This document shows positions 23,670 to 35,517 of a DNA stretch of 64,000 nt, one piece after another; positions within the stretch are counted from its first letter, which is position 1, and each line of letters begins with the position of its first letter. The position numbers and the translations under genes are program-made. This DNA comes from Tubiluchus corallicola (taxonomy: Eukaryota; Priapulida; Priapulimorpha; Priapulimorphida; Tubiluchidae). The stretch is taken from contig JAQGDQ010000125.1 of NCBI GenBank assembly GCA_030141605.1, positions 248,001-312,000 of the forward strand, given 5' to 3'. The notes beneath the pieces are model-generated. The model saw nothing but the letters and a program-made list of their open reading frames with translations. It did not search any database and was not told the origin of the DNA.

Positions 23670-24850
23670 GTTGATATGAAGTTTTTGTGTGCGTTCAAGC
23701 GCCAGGCACAAATCACGTTTGCACAAGCCTTTAGATTTTTCTCTTTCTTTCAGTTCGACTTTCAGCTATGAACCATCTATATTTATACGTTTATTTAGTA
23801 CTATACTCTTCTGGTGTGCAATAACAAAAACATCAACGTCAAATAACAAGTCATTATTTCTTAATGTTTCTTAATACATCAATGAATAAATTAACGAAAA
23901 AGTAAATGAGTGAATGAATGGGTTAATTCAAGTTTTTCAAGTTTAAATCAATTTTAGATTAAAACAAGAATGCTTGCACCTTAAAATTTTAAAGTGATTC
24001 TTTTAGTACTTTTATTTCCTAGCGCATCCAAACTTTTCATGACCATTATTTTATTAATCTCTGACCCCAACAAGACTGGCTCATGTAATCCGAGCCTTAC
24101 CCCACAAATGAATCGGCTTAGCTGGGTGGGTTATAATTTTCACTCCACTCATTCTATGTTTACAGGATCATGAGAAATGTATATGCACCTGTCTGTCAAT
24201 TTGCTACAATTTTTAACAAATAGACTAACAGCAGCTGAACTCATTCTTTTAACAAAATCTGTTCTCTTGGGTTAGTCTGCCGCTGACCAGTCTGCAAATG
24301 GTCAAAAGTCATTTGTTCTTACCTTTTGCTTCTATGAGATTAAGAAAAATATCTGTTTCTCTGGATATGCAGCAGCAGATGAGTATCGTCAATATTATAC
24401 CCACGGCGATAAAAGACACATGCCGGCATAAGAACAGTTTTAAATGGTGCGGCTTCGTAAGCATCAATGTTCACACAACTGCGTTGTGAGATATAATTAC
24501 TGAATTATATAATGTGAATTAGAGAATTGGTAGTTATGGTAACACTTTTTTATTGCAAGCAAATATTGTAAAACCACTAGGGTTTAGGCCATCGTTTTAT
24601 GACACGAAAGCGTCCACTCAACTCAACTGCTGAGCGAAGAATACCTGAGTGCGCCTAAAAAATATCATCTACTTGGCCTCAATCACATGATAACAGTAAT
24701 GAATAAACGGTTGACATTGAACCTGCAGGTACAATCTGACTCAGAAACAATTTGGCTTCTTGTACTATATCACCAAACAGTTGAAACTTAAAATGATTAA
24801 TGCTAACATTCTAGTTGTTTAACAACTAGTTTCATAACCTTTCATAATTT

Positions 24851-24903
24851 TTCTATCTATCTGTCTATCTATCTATGTATCTATCTATCTATCTGTCTGT
24901 ATG

Positions 24904-24952
<49 letters not shown>
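24851..24952. repeat. (ATCT)n / (TA)n microsatellite
   Basis: ATCT tetranucleotides and variants with GTCT are followed by about 20 TA units. The surrounding 23700-25600 shows no gene. Confidence 0.95.
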
Positions 24953-25635
24953 CTGAAGTCTTCTCCAATGGTCAAAACGCACTCGAACGTTTAAAATATT
25001 TCTACCATTACAAATCATCCCGCTGCAGCTGTGCAGTGAAATTAACAGGTTCAAGTGTGTGTCGGCCATAGACACCTGTTTCGTCGGTGACGTAAACTCT
25101 TGCAGCTTATGATTACCTGTTTTTAAATCGACGTAAAATAAATGTTTATCTTATCTTATCTTCTGTTCTTTTCTACTAATCATTGGGAAACAAATTTAAG
25201 CCTATAATATTTTGTAATGGACCAAAGTTGAAAGTGCGTATATAATAAGTGATGTAAATATGCACTGTTTGTAGGCTTGTATACACAACGCTTTTTATCA
25301 TTTTTTGTTTTCCATTTCAGGTAACTACAAGATTTGCTGTTTTAGTTACTGTATTTCTGCAAAAACAACAATGAAAGGTTTAAATAACTGTTGAATGTTT
25401 GAGCTACTAATAATCTGTTTTAATTAATTAATCATGTTATTAATGAAGAAATTCATAAGCCAAATGTATTCAGTGCTATGGCCCTGAGTATGATCATGTG
25501 ATTCTCACACTGTCCTTATAGTGAACAATGCGGTCACAATTTCTTGTAGAGCTTCCAAGAGAAGGGAGGGTTGTTAGGGCAGAGACCATTTTGGACCTCG
25601 CCCCTTTGAAGATCCTGTTCAAAGAAAGGTTTTTG

Positions 25636-25713
25636 CACACACACACACACACACACACACGCACGCACGCACGCACGCACGCACACGCACACACACGCAC
25701 GCACGCACACACA
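25636..25713. repeat. (CA)n / (GCAC)n microsatellite
   Basis: CA repeats pass into CGCA tetranucleotide units. Frames on both strands across it are low-complexity artefacts. Confidence 0.95.
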
Positions 25714-25839
25714 GTCACAAATTGTGTCAATTGTTGTTTATTATTGACACCTAGATGTAAATGCTGAAATTTTTATTTTTGCTGCAGTTTCGTTACTTGT
25801 AAAGCATTACAATTAGCCCTACAGTTACAGTTACAGTGT

Positions 25840-26435
25840 ACTTTGACAGTATGATTTTTGATATACTACCCTATTCTCAAGTCCGATCAAAAGCATACAT
25901 TTTAACAGCAAAAGCGTTTCTGATAATTAAATAATAGATTAAAAACTTAATTAACGGCGGGCGAACCCAACTATTGATGACACCACAAACTAACATAATT
26001 TTCAAAATCACAAATATTACACAAGCGTGTTGGACGTGCTTGTCAAAGCGAAAATTAAAGTACTATGGCTTATTCAGTGTGTTGTGCTAAAACTAGGCAT
26101 GTCTTAAGATAAAAATTCAGATTTCAAATTTACCGTTGTGCTCACGCATGAGCTGTCCAACGTGTGTAGTTCGTCACAAACCAACACATCTGAGCTGAGA
26201 GACACAGCACCTATTTTTGTTTGCGTATCCGAAATGCAGGCGCTAATGTCCGACTAACTAGCAAATGGCGAAATGCATGTAACAGAGAACTAGTGGCGCG
26301 AACGCGAAATTGTGTTTTTGTGGTAATAATTACTGTATTTCGCGTAAGTCATTTTTGAAAAAATAGCATGTTTCATTTCAATATTTAAAGAGTAGATTGT
26401 TTTGACCTATAGTTTAAATTGGGTCCGGTTTTGCT
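25840..26435. mobile_element. TTAA-type MITE copy, left end degraded
   Basis: This is a second copy of the element at 22281-22876 in the same orientation, with many scattered differences and small indels. The right end GTCCGGTTTTGCT is followed by TTAA (26436-26439). The left end has lost the TTAA and the exact terminal repeat; similarity begins near GACAGTATGATTTTTGATATACTACC. Non-coding. Confidence 0.75.
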
Positions 26436-27082
26436 TTAACATCGTTTGGATAGCAAAAAAATATTAGTCTGTAAAAATTGTTTTTCGACAAGTCGTAATT
26501 AAATTTATTTTAAATTTAGGATTTTAAATTTCATAATGTTTAATGAATAATAAAATAATAAAAAATGAAAACACAAAGACTTTCTGAACGATACACATTT
26601 GTGAATATCTTCGGGTTGACATTTGCCTAATCAATTATGCCGTTTTGCAAGATTTTTTTAAGTTCTCTTATGGCAGGACAAGACCCTAGCTCATTATCGC
26701 TGAGATGAAATACTGAACTGGCAGAGGTGTCACAGTCACATCCAGTTGCATGTACATTTTCTCTAAACACAAGAAATAAACGAAATAAAACGAAACGAAT
26801 CACAGTAAAAATAACTGCCCATGAGTGATATTCCCAATTATGCAGTCTCCCAACCTGTCAGTTGCCAGGCTTTGCGTTGCTTAGCTTTGGTAGCTAATCG
26901 CACGCCATGACCACTCACTATTGCGTATGTGCAAAGATCAACCTACCGTCAATGTACCACCAACCTACCTACCAACCAAGATCAGTCATTAGGTGATTCA
27001 CTACCTAATCGTTCTACATAATTCCAAAGTTGATTTGCAACGTCAGAATGACTATCACTGATGAGCGTTTGTGTATAATGGC

Positions 27083-27474
27083 TAGGGGTCAGCATTCTCT
27101 ACCAGAAAGCGAATTCGAATCGAATCGAATCGAATTTGTGACTTTCGAATCGACCCCAATTTCAATATTTCGAATCCGAATCGAATTCGAATTGAGTTTG
27201 AAAGATTTTCAAACCACTAGCAAAAAGTGGTCTTACAAAGATCATGCACATTACTCGATTTTGTTGTGCAGTAAAACTGCTATTAGTTTGTTAAAAGTTT
27301 TGCACAGAAACTGCAGCTAAATTGTGCTAATTGCATACTGTTTCAAACATTTAATGATAAAGAACTTGTGTGGCTGGAGTGCTGAATTATTCGAATCTAT
27401 AATTTCAGGTTCGAATCGAATTCGAACTTAAAAACTCGTTCGAATCGAATTCGAACGTTCGATGCTCGCACTTA
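27083..27474. mobile_element. Non-autonomous hAT-like element rich in TCGAA, 392 bp, 8-bp TSD
   Basis: ATAATGGC lies directly on both sides (27075-27082 and 27475-27482). The left end TAGGGGTCAGCAT and the inverted right end TAAGTGCGAGCAT agree at 9 of 13 bases. Both subterminal regions are dense in GAATCGAATTCGAA-type repeats (27110-27200 and 27385-27465). An 8-bp duplication fits the hAT superfamily. There is no transposase coding. Confidence 0.7.
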
Positions 27475-27482
27475 ATAATGGC

Positions 27483-28990
27483 CTGGTTTTCAGATCGTTG
27501 CAAAGAGTTCTAATTCTACCGGCAAATCATTAATTTAGTTATTGTTGTTTTTAAAAATATCTTTTAGAAAATAACAATGTGTTCAAAGCGTCCACCCTTG
27601 GCATTCCAAAGATGCATCCAGGGTGACCTCTTTGTGCACAGTCAATTATCCCACTATTTATAAGTATATCATCATCGATTGTCAATCTAACTTAGTTTTG
27701 ATATTTCACGTTTTATTTAGGCCGCGAAAATAGCAATATAACCAAATAAGAATAATGCAATCTCATTGATGTTTACTTGTCGCTTGTCGTTAATATTATA
27801 CATATACGCATACATATATATTAAAAAGGATTTATTGCTTTTTTGTGAATTTTATTTTCTATGAAATGACGCTTCTGGGAAATAAATTTCTAGCAAAAAA
27901 ACTTTTCTGGGCAACGAGTCTAACGAGTCTGCCGCTTCAGTTCTGCCTGTACTCACTTTGCTCATACAGAGCCATCTATTAGCAAGAATAGAATAGAGGG
28001 AGAATACTTTATTCAGTGAATTCCTGTTATCAAGGTGGCACCAAAAATTTTCAGCTAACGTTTGTCGTCGATTATAGTCACTTTATATTATGAGCTTATG
28101 TGATCAAGCTAGTCACTAAATTATTTTTAATGTTGTGCTGTTTTTAACAATCAGTATAAGCCAATTAAAGCCAAATATTGAGACTAAGAACTTACATTTA
28201 TAATGTACTCAGAACGTACAAATTTAAACCTCGCATTTCATTTGTGTATGTTTTTAAAGAAGATGTTTTGTGCATTGAATATTGTGTATACATGCCGGTG
28301 TGTGTAATTTCTTTTCACGTAAATATTTTGAGATAAAGGGTGTTACATAACAAGCCATGTAAATTCTCTTTAAAAGGATACAAAATTATAGCTGCTATAA
28401 TAAGTCAGAGATAAAATATCACTATAAGACAATTCTTTTCTGCCAATAGACGTCCCCGCATATGCAAAAATCCTAAGTTAAGGAAATGTACAGAGCTAAT
28501 TAAAGCATTAGGCTGGGCCTTTTAGTAAAAAATAGTGATGACCTTAAGCAAATTACAACAGAAACTTTCTCACTGGGCTTGTTTTGTACATACCCCTAGG
28601 CAGCTCATATCCAAGTCAGCCCAGATCAAATGTCTTAGATGAAGTAATTTCAAAATGACTGCCAATGTGCTTTCTCTTGTCCGAAAAGAGAATACAAATC
28701 TGTCAATTTACTATTAATCGGGGTGTTTGTCAAGCAAAAACTCTGCCAAGCTTTTTCCCACAATTACATACATCTTCAGTTATTGCAAAGCCAACTTCAA
28801 TCATTCTTGAATTCATTTTTTCCTCTCTGGCTTTTTATTTGTGGAATTCACTACAAGAAAATTGCTTCTCTGCCAACTAAATCGCATTTTGTTTAATGTA
28901 TAATTTTGAGCACCTTTTTACAGCACTGGTATAGTCACCCTGTCCGAGGCTAAGGCTTTTAATTTGATTGCGGTACATTCATTTTTTCAG
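27483..28990. other. Intergenic sequence upstream of SLC20, nothing supported
   Basis: AT-rich sequence. Short frames at 28665-28880 and elsewhere have no recognisable domain and no good exon signals. The promoter of the plus-strand SLC20 gene is expected near its right edge, but no core element can be assigned with confidence. Confidence 0.3.
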
Positions 28991-29162
28991 ATGATCATGG
29001 CTTTCCCGTTTCTCTTTGATGAGGAATAAACGAAACCTGAATAAAATAGAAAAGGCAGAGCTGGCGGAGTGGTGCGCCAAGCCTAATTTGCAGCATGTGT
29101 ACGGTATTGCAGTTAGTAGACATAGAGGAGAAAAGAATTACGCGCGTGTTGAGCGCGTGAAC
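28991..29162 (+). other. Probable 5' noncoding exon of the SLC20 gene (donor at 29163)
   Basis: This stretch is locally richer in CpG than its surroundings (ACGCGCGTG and GAGCGCGTG). It ends at a strong donor, GAACG|GTAAGT. A matching acceptor, TTTTTCTTACAG, lies at 30701, about 550 bp before the SLC20 start codon, with no ATG-initiated long frame in between. The frame from 29016 (about 50 residues before the donor) matches no family known to me, so a 5' UTR exon is preferred to a coding exon. A start within the region, or transcription from further left, cannot be excluded. Confidence 0.4.
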
Positions 29163-30701
29163 GGTAAGTTAGTACTCGTGTGTAATCAACGTTATGCTGG
29201 GCTCGACTGAAACTGTTTGTTTTTTCATTCGATACTTAAATCAGCGATAAGTTTCAAGATGTGATGTTTTTTAGTCGTTTATACTTTTAGCGTGTGAGTG
29301 TTAAAACTGCTTTGCCGACGCGCTGACTGCAATCTCCTTAGCACGCTTAAAGCACTTACCGGTACGCGTTACTTAGGCGGTAGCTCATAAATTAGTAGTT
29401 GCCGATGTAGATCTAGTAGGCCAAGTTTTAAATTACGAGTACACAGATAAAACAGTTTTTAACCAATTTAGCCAGACTGCAGTTTGGTAATCAGCACTCA
29501 ACTGCAGTGCTTACTACCAGTACCAATGTTGAATGAATGTTTATGGCGGTGAAAAAGTCTACTTAACTTTCAATAATAATCCGAACTGCAGTAAGTCTTT
29601 GCTTAACTATGCTAATGCAAAACGTCATTAAACAAACACCAGACTTCCATAGAAAGTAATGTAAAAGAAATGAAATACGGTCCAGAAGCAAAAATCAATG
29701 CTGCTTAAATCATAAATTAAAGATAGTATGAGTTTTATTCGAAACCACCTATATAATCTTTCTTACCAACAACTAGGTATAGCAGTTTCCTTTTTTTTAA
29801 TGTTTAAGCCTGAAGAGCAGCGGTTAAACAATAAACACTGCAAAGTCAAAGCCAAGTCCTGGGGCGACCTTCGGAATTTTATCTAGATACAGCATACTTA
29901 GTCTGGTTGCCATAACAGCAAGTTGCAGACAAAATTCCTTGGCATGAATGAAAAGTGTGTTCCCATGTCTTGCATTATGTATTTCAAGTACATAGTCAAT
30001 CTGGAAGCAAAAGTGTATAGTAATTGCACTATTTAGTTTTTACGTTACAAGTGCATTTTTACAATAGAATAATGCAATTTGTACTGTTTTAATGCATCAA
30101 ATTAGGTTAAAAATATTTTTGATAGAATAAAAACTGGCTGTGAACAACGTAAAAATTGAAACATGCATCATTAAGTGAAAAAAGGTGTCAAACATTTAGC
30201 GTCGTTAAAACAAAACGTTTTTATGGGGGATATATTTATTTAAGGGAGTTCTTGTATGACAAGCTGTACCCTTCTTTCGTATTTCATAAATTTTTATTGT
30301 TGAAAATATTGTTGTGTAATTGTAAACATAGACCGTATTTATCCAGCTATTCCTTTTGTCGTGAGATTATAATGAAGTCTCATTTCATAAATGCGACCAT
30401 TTGTCACCGACACTGTGTGCAAAGTCTATGCTGTTCTTGTCTGATATTTATTTTCACATCTTGGTATACTTGCCAAAGACAGCACTGTAGGAACATCAAA
30501 ATTTCTGTTTGCTATTTTTTACAGATAGGGCCACTCTTTTTTGCTATTTCTATCTCATAACTAATATTTATGTAAATTGAAAATTTAATCACAAACACAT
30601 AGCTCTGACTTAATGAATTTTAGTAAAAAGACCTGTATTTTGTTGATATTATAATATTAAGGAATCAACTTGCGACTAATAAAAATTTATTTTTCTTACA
30701 G

Positions 30702-31251
30702 GTCGTCTTGATCATCCGCTGGTTATACTTGTGCTTAGTAGTGTGCTAGCATCGTGCAGACTAATGTTTAGCCAAATGGCTGCCAAGACTTTTAAGAAAA
30801 GTAAACATTTTGCTTGCATTCTCAGGTAGTGAAGGTAGTAGGAAGATTCGGTCTTCCTGCTTGTAAGATTCATTAGCTGTGATAAAGCTTACGCTGATTT
30901 AACTGGTGCTCAAGTTTTTGAAGGTCAACCAAATTGGAGGAGTTCACAACAGTGTATCTGCTTCCATAGGAACAAACAGAGTTTGTTTGTTATTCTACGT
31001 TATCTCATCAGATCTGTAAATATCAAAATATGGGAGCTTGTCAAAAAAGAAGATGAATTCAATTGGCGGCTTTGTGACAAGTGTTACTGTGACAATAACT
31101 AACATTCTTCATCTTAGTTTCTGATAATTTGAAATTAAGAACTTACTATTAGTTTAACAAATGGCAAGTTACTGAAATTCATTTATCTGGTTCAGTTCAA
31201 GGTTCACTTGAAGGGATTTGACTGTGCCTGTTATACTGACTTAATATCAAC
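30702..31251 (+). other. Probable 5' UTR part of the first coding exon of SLC20
   Basis: This sequence follows an excellent acceptor (polypyrimidine, then TTACAG) and is continuous with the ATG at 31252. It contains several out-of-frame ATGs and stops, which is common in a long leader. The assignment is inferred from splice signals only. Confidence 0.4.
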
Positions 31252-34200
31252 ATGGCAGTGCTGCCTGATCCTGATGTACTGTGGATCGTTATTGTCGCAT
31301 TTATTATAGCATTTGTTCTTGCTTTTGGGATTGGTGCCAATGATGTAGCAAACTCGTTTGGGACATCTGTTGGTTCAAAAGTCTTAACGTTACGACAAGC
31401 TTGTATTCTGGCTAGTATTTTTGAAGTACTAGGAGCAGTCCTTATAGGTAAGCATGAGTTACCGTAGTTTTTGCAACATTTGATACAAAGTACACAAATG
31501 TTAGGTTAATGTTTTGTCAAAATTTTTTAATAGATGATAAAAAATTTTGTTTAGATAATAATAAGAAAATTAGCAAGTGTTAAACCTATTACACAGATCT
31601 TTATAGTTTCCCTACAGCATTAGAATAAGTACAGATTTTGTGTGTCTTTTAAAACAAATATGCTGTTTTGCTGTAATGCTAGTATCCATTTAACTAAACA
31701 ATATTCAAAAACGTCTTTAAGGAAAAATATATTTTCACTATGTTCTTTTAACATGCTATTCATGCACAGGATTTTCGCAAGCTTTTGTCGCACATGAACA
31801 AGTCAAAATTTAAGATGTTTTTTTTTTAATTTGGCATTAATGTTGAGGATATGCATAGATAATAGGTTTCAAATATCACCTAAAGTGTGCATGAACATAT
31901 GTTCAAGATTATAGAACATGTTTTTTATATTTTTGTCTTGTCTGACTGTTGTTTTAAATCATGCCTTTGGAACCAAGAAATCTCCAGGTTTTGTGCAGTG
32001 TACATTGTGATATTAAATTGTAACTTTTGCTTTTCAGGATACAGAGTGTCTGATACAATACGAAAAGGTATAGTAGATGTAGCAATTTTTAATGGTACCG
32101 AAGAAGAGCTAATGGTGGGAGAATTGGCTGCACTGGGAGGTAATTTTTTTTGTAATTTTCTTATCAGCACTTCCCACAGGCCTTCAGCTTTTGTTCACCT
32201 TTTGTGGTATAATATTATTTATTTAAATAACATTAATTAGATTTAGATTAATGTAGATCACACAGAAGAGCTGTGTAATATTGTCGATTGTATAAGTTTA
32301 AGTGAATCACCTCATATTTTACGTGTACATCTTACTAATCGTGTAGTGAAGAGATTCAAATTGGCAGAGGTATTTTTGTTGACGTTCTGATGCGTGTAAT
32401 TGTATATAATCATCTCTGATTTAGAGCAATAACCAGAGACATGGCAGTTTGTCTGATCAAACTCTCCAGAAGCAGTTTCGTGGCAGCTACCTATCAATTT
32501 ACTGACCAGTCCTGGCTCTGCTGAATGTCAAACACATATTGTGCCCACTTAACTTTCTACTTGTTCCAATAGTATACAGCTGCTAGCAGGGTGCTATGCT
32601 ATGTATTATTGTGTTTATAGCAAATATTTATGAGTGTTGAGACCTGTTGAAGTGTTTTCCTTGACCTGTATATTGGATAAAGTTTTGGGATATCTGTGTA
32701 TTGGATGAACTGTTAGGACATTACTTATAGTCCTTGCTAATTAGGGGGTCCGATTTGTAAATGAGAATTTTGTTTTATAGCTTTTAAGAATTTATACTGA
32801 GTTTAATACCAACCATAAGTTGCTCTGATACGCATTTTTGAAAACAGGTTTCCACATCCTTGAATGTTTGCGTACACAATACATTTATTATAAACAGAAT
32901 ATAAAATGCAATATGTCATAACCTGTTTCCAATTTGACATGACAGTATCTCTGTCTTTTGCTTGAAATCATAATCAGAAAGAACGAAACTTGCCGGTTTT
33001 CAAGTTCTTTCTCTTCCTTCGTGGTTTGCGTAAGTCAACATTTGTCACTGGCTGAAATCCCTAACTATATGCAGTTAGCATATTTTCTGGTTTCTATTGG
33101 CTGGTGAGCTTTTACGGCCGTTGCCTTTTGTAAAGTTCATTTTACTAAACGTAGTGTTCATTTTGTAATAGTATTTTTTCGACCTGTAATTCGAGCTCAT
33201 CAAAGGAATGACAACCCCCCAAACTGACCTTTTATCCCTGTCACTATTGTCATCTTCGATTCGAAGGACGAACATCATCAGTGTTCATTTTACGAAAGCC
33301 TGCAAAGCTCGAGACATTCGAACCTGATTCTGAAACCTCGGATGTGATCCGAGAGTGAACAGGCCTCGCAAACTAGGAAAAGACCTGTTGTACTAAAGAC
33401 TCCCATTTCATACAGTATAATAGCTAAAGCTAAATGAAAAAACCCAATATGTTATTCGGAATAGGTAATTATTAGAGTTGTGCGGATTGCTATGAGATAC
33501 GTGTATTTGTGCTGTAAACATTATTTGTGTTGCACTATGTACAACATCGTAAACCAATAAACTGCTGACAACTATGTAATGTATGTATGCTAGTTCACTG
33601 TTTTCATTGTGTTTCTGCTCCGTCGCGACCTCCATAGTTTGCATAAGGAATGATCCCTTGCTAGAAGAACTAGCATACACCTAGGCAAGGCGAAGGTTGT
33701 TTATCATGCTGTTTTTCCAACATGTCATACCTATGTTGTTACCTCAGGCTGTCAAAATTCGCGCTTCGACGCAGGAAAAGCATCTTGATTAGTCCTTATC
33801 TAGCCGAAACTATTCTTGATTAATGTTCACGTATTGATGATATACTGTTTATTTGATCATTTAGTTTGCTTGTATTAATCATCACCAAGTCTTTTAGATG
33901 TATTTCTGATGTATACGTAGTCGTTAACGTTGTCTGTTAATTAATTTACAAAACAACTTTCAGTAGTTCATTTAATATTTGTGCTAGCAATATGCAAATT
34001 GTGTGGTTAATGAACGCCAAGTATTGATTACTTATTTTATTGTGAACGTAGGCTAAAGAGTAACTTGAAGCTTCCGAGTTTAGAGATTAGGATTTTTATA
34101 TTACATTAACTGAACATTGTTTGATGATTTGCCAGATTATCTGTTTGCTAGTTTATCGTTTTTATATTTAGTTAAATAGACACTATAATAAATACTTATT

Positions 34201-35361
34201 ACTTATACTATTCGACTGTTAGTTTAACTTATTTACAGGCTACTGCGGCTAGTATTTAGTAACTACCAGTGAGTCTACCATAACCATTTAAACCTACGAA
34301 TATAAATAGCACGATCCACTGCGCGGGTCTATTCAAAAATAGCTCCCTTCAAATGTACAGTCAAATGTTTCCGTGTGCGTAGATGCTATCCTGTTTTTGA
34401 ATGCTCGGCATACTTTATGTGCTGTATGCAATATTTTAGCTTGCGCAATAGTTGGCACAATTCCCAAATTTTCTCATGCAGGGAACAAGTCAATGGGTCA
34501 TGCCAGTAAAGATGAGGCATTTGTCTGAATGGCTCTATTTCAGTAGTAGATTGCATGAATTTGGTGAGAAAACGCTTACCATCGAATATTAATAACCTAA
34601 AAAATGTAATTGGAAGGCTTTCATCGCAGTAAATACAGTGAAATGTAATTCTGACAAATTTGTGTCATTTGGATGACCCTGGTAATCAGTTAGATAGGTT
34701 CAGTACCCATTGGCTCACAACAGGCGTTAGGAAAACGTGAATTAATATGACCTTGGTTAGTTGACAAAGAACGGTCATTTTCTGTGACGTTTTCAGCCGC
34801 GAAATGCTCTAGAGAATTGTGGGTAGAAACCCAATTGGGATTTTCTGGATAATCGTTATAATGGCGATTATGTAGGACACCATACCAAAGAATTTACGTC
34901 GCTGATAGTTAACCTTATTTGTCCAACCGTTGTAATACGGGTTATATAAAGATGTAATAGGGTTTGGCATATGTGATCTATATGAGTAACTTGAATAAAC
35001 CAAATCACGCATTGCTGAGTGTACTCAATGCTCTCCACACTCTAGCGGTGTGACTGGGCTTCCTTAACTTTCTAATGCGGTTTAGACGATCCGATTTCAT
35101 GCTGTTGGATGCAGTCGGACTGGTGTCGAAGGACATCGGAATATGACGTTTACACGATCCAGTTTTGTCGACCGACAGCTTGTCTTTAACAAGGAATTCA
35201 ATCTTTGAACAATTTTGAGCATTTATGTAATGTTACTTGCTCTGGATTGTATGTAAACTAGTTGTTCTAATTATGTACAAAATAAATAGTATAAAGAAAT
35301 AATTGTTGTGTTCATTATTAAATGCTGTAACCCCCCCCCCCCTCTATTTCTCTCTCTCTCT

Positions 35362-35394
<33 letters not shown>

Positions 35395-35412
35395 ATTTCT
35401 CTCTCTCTCTCT

Positions 35413-35454
<42 letters not shown>

Positions 35455-35463
35455 TCTCCCTCT

Positions 35464-35517
<54 letters not shown>

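Noticed and set aside
29016-29210. 64-codon frame as a separate small gene
   Set aside because: A strong donor at 29163 interrupts it. A 5' UTR exon of SLC20 is more likely.
30156-30560. 134-codon plus-strand frame
   Set aside because: AT-rich Cys/Phe/Ile composition without any domain; it lies in the presumed SLC20 5' intron.
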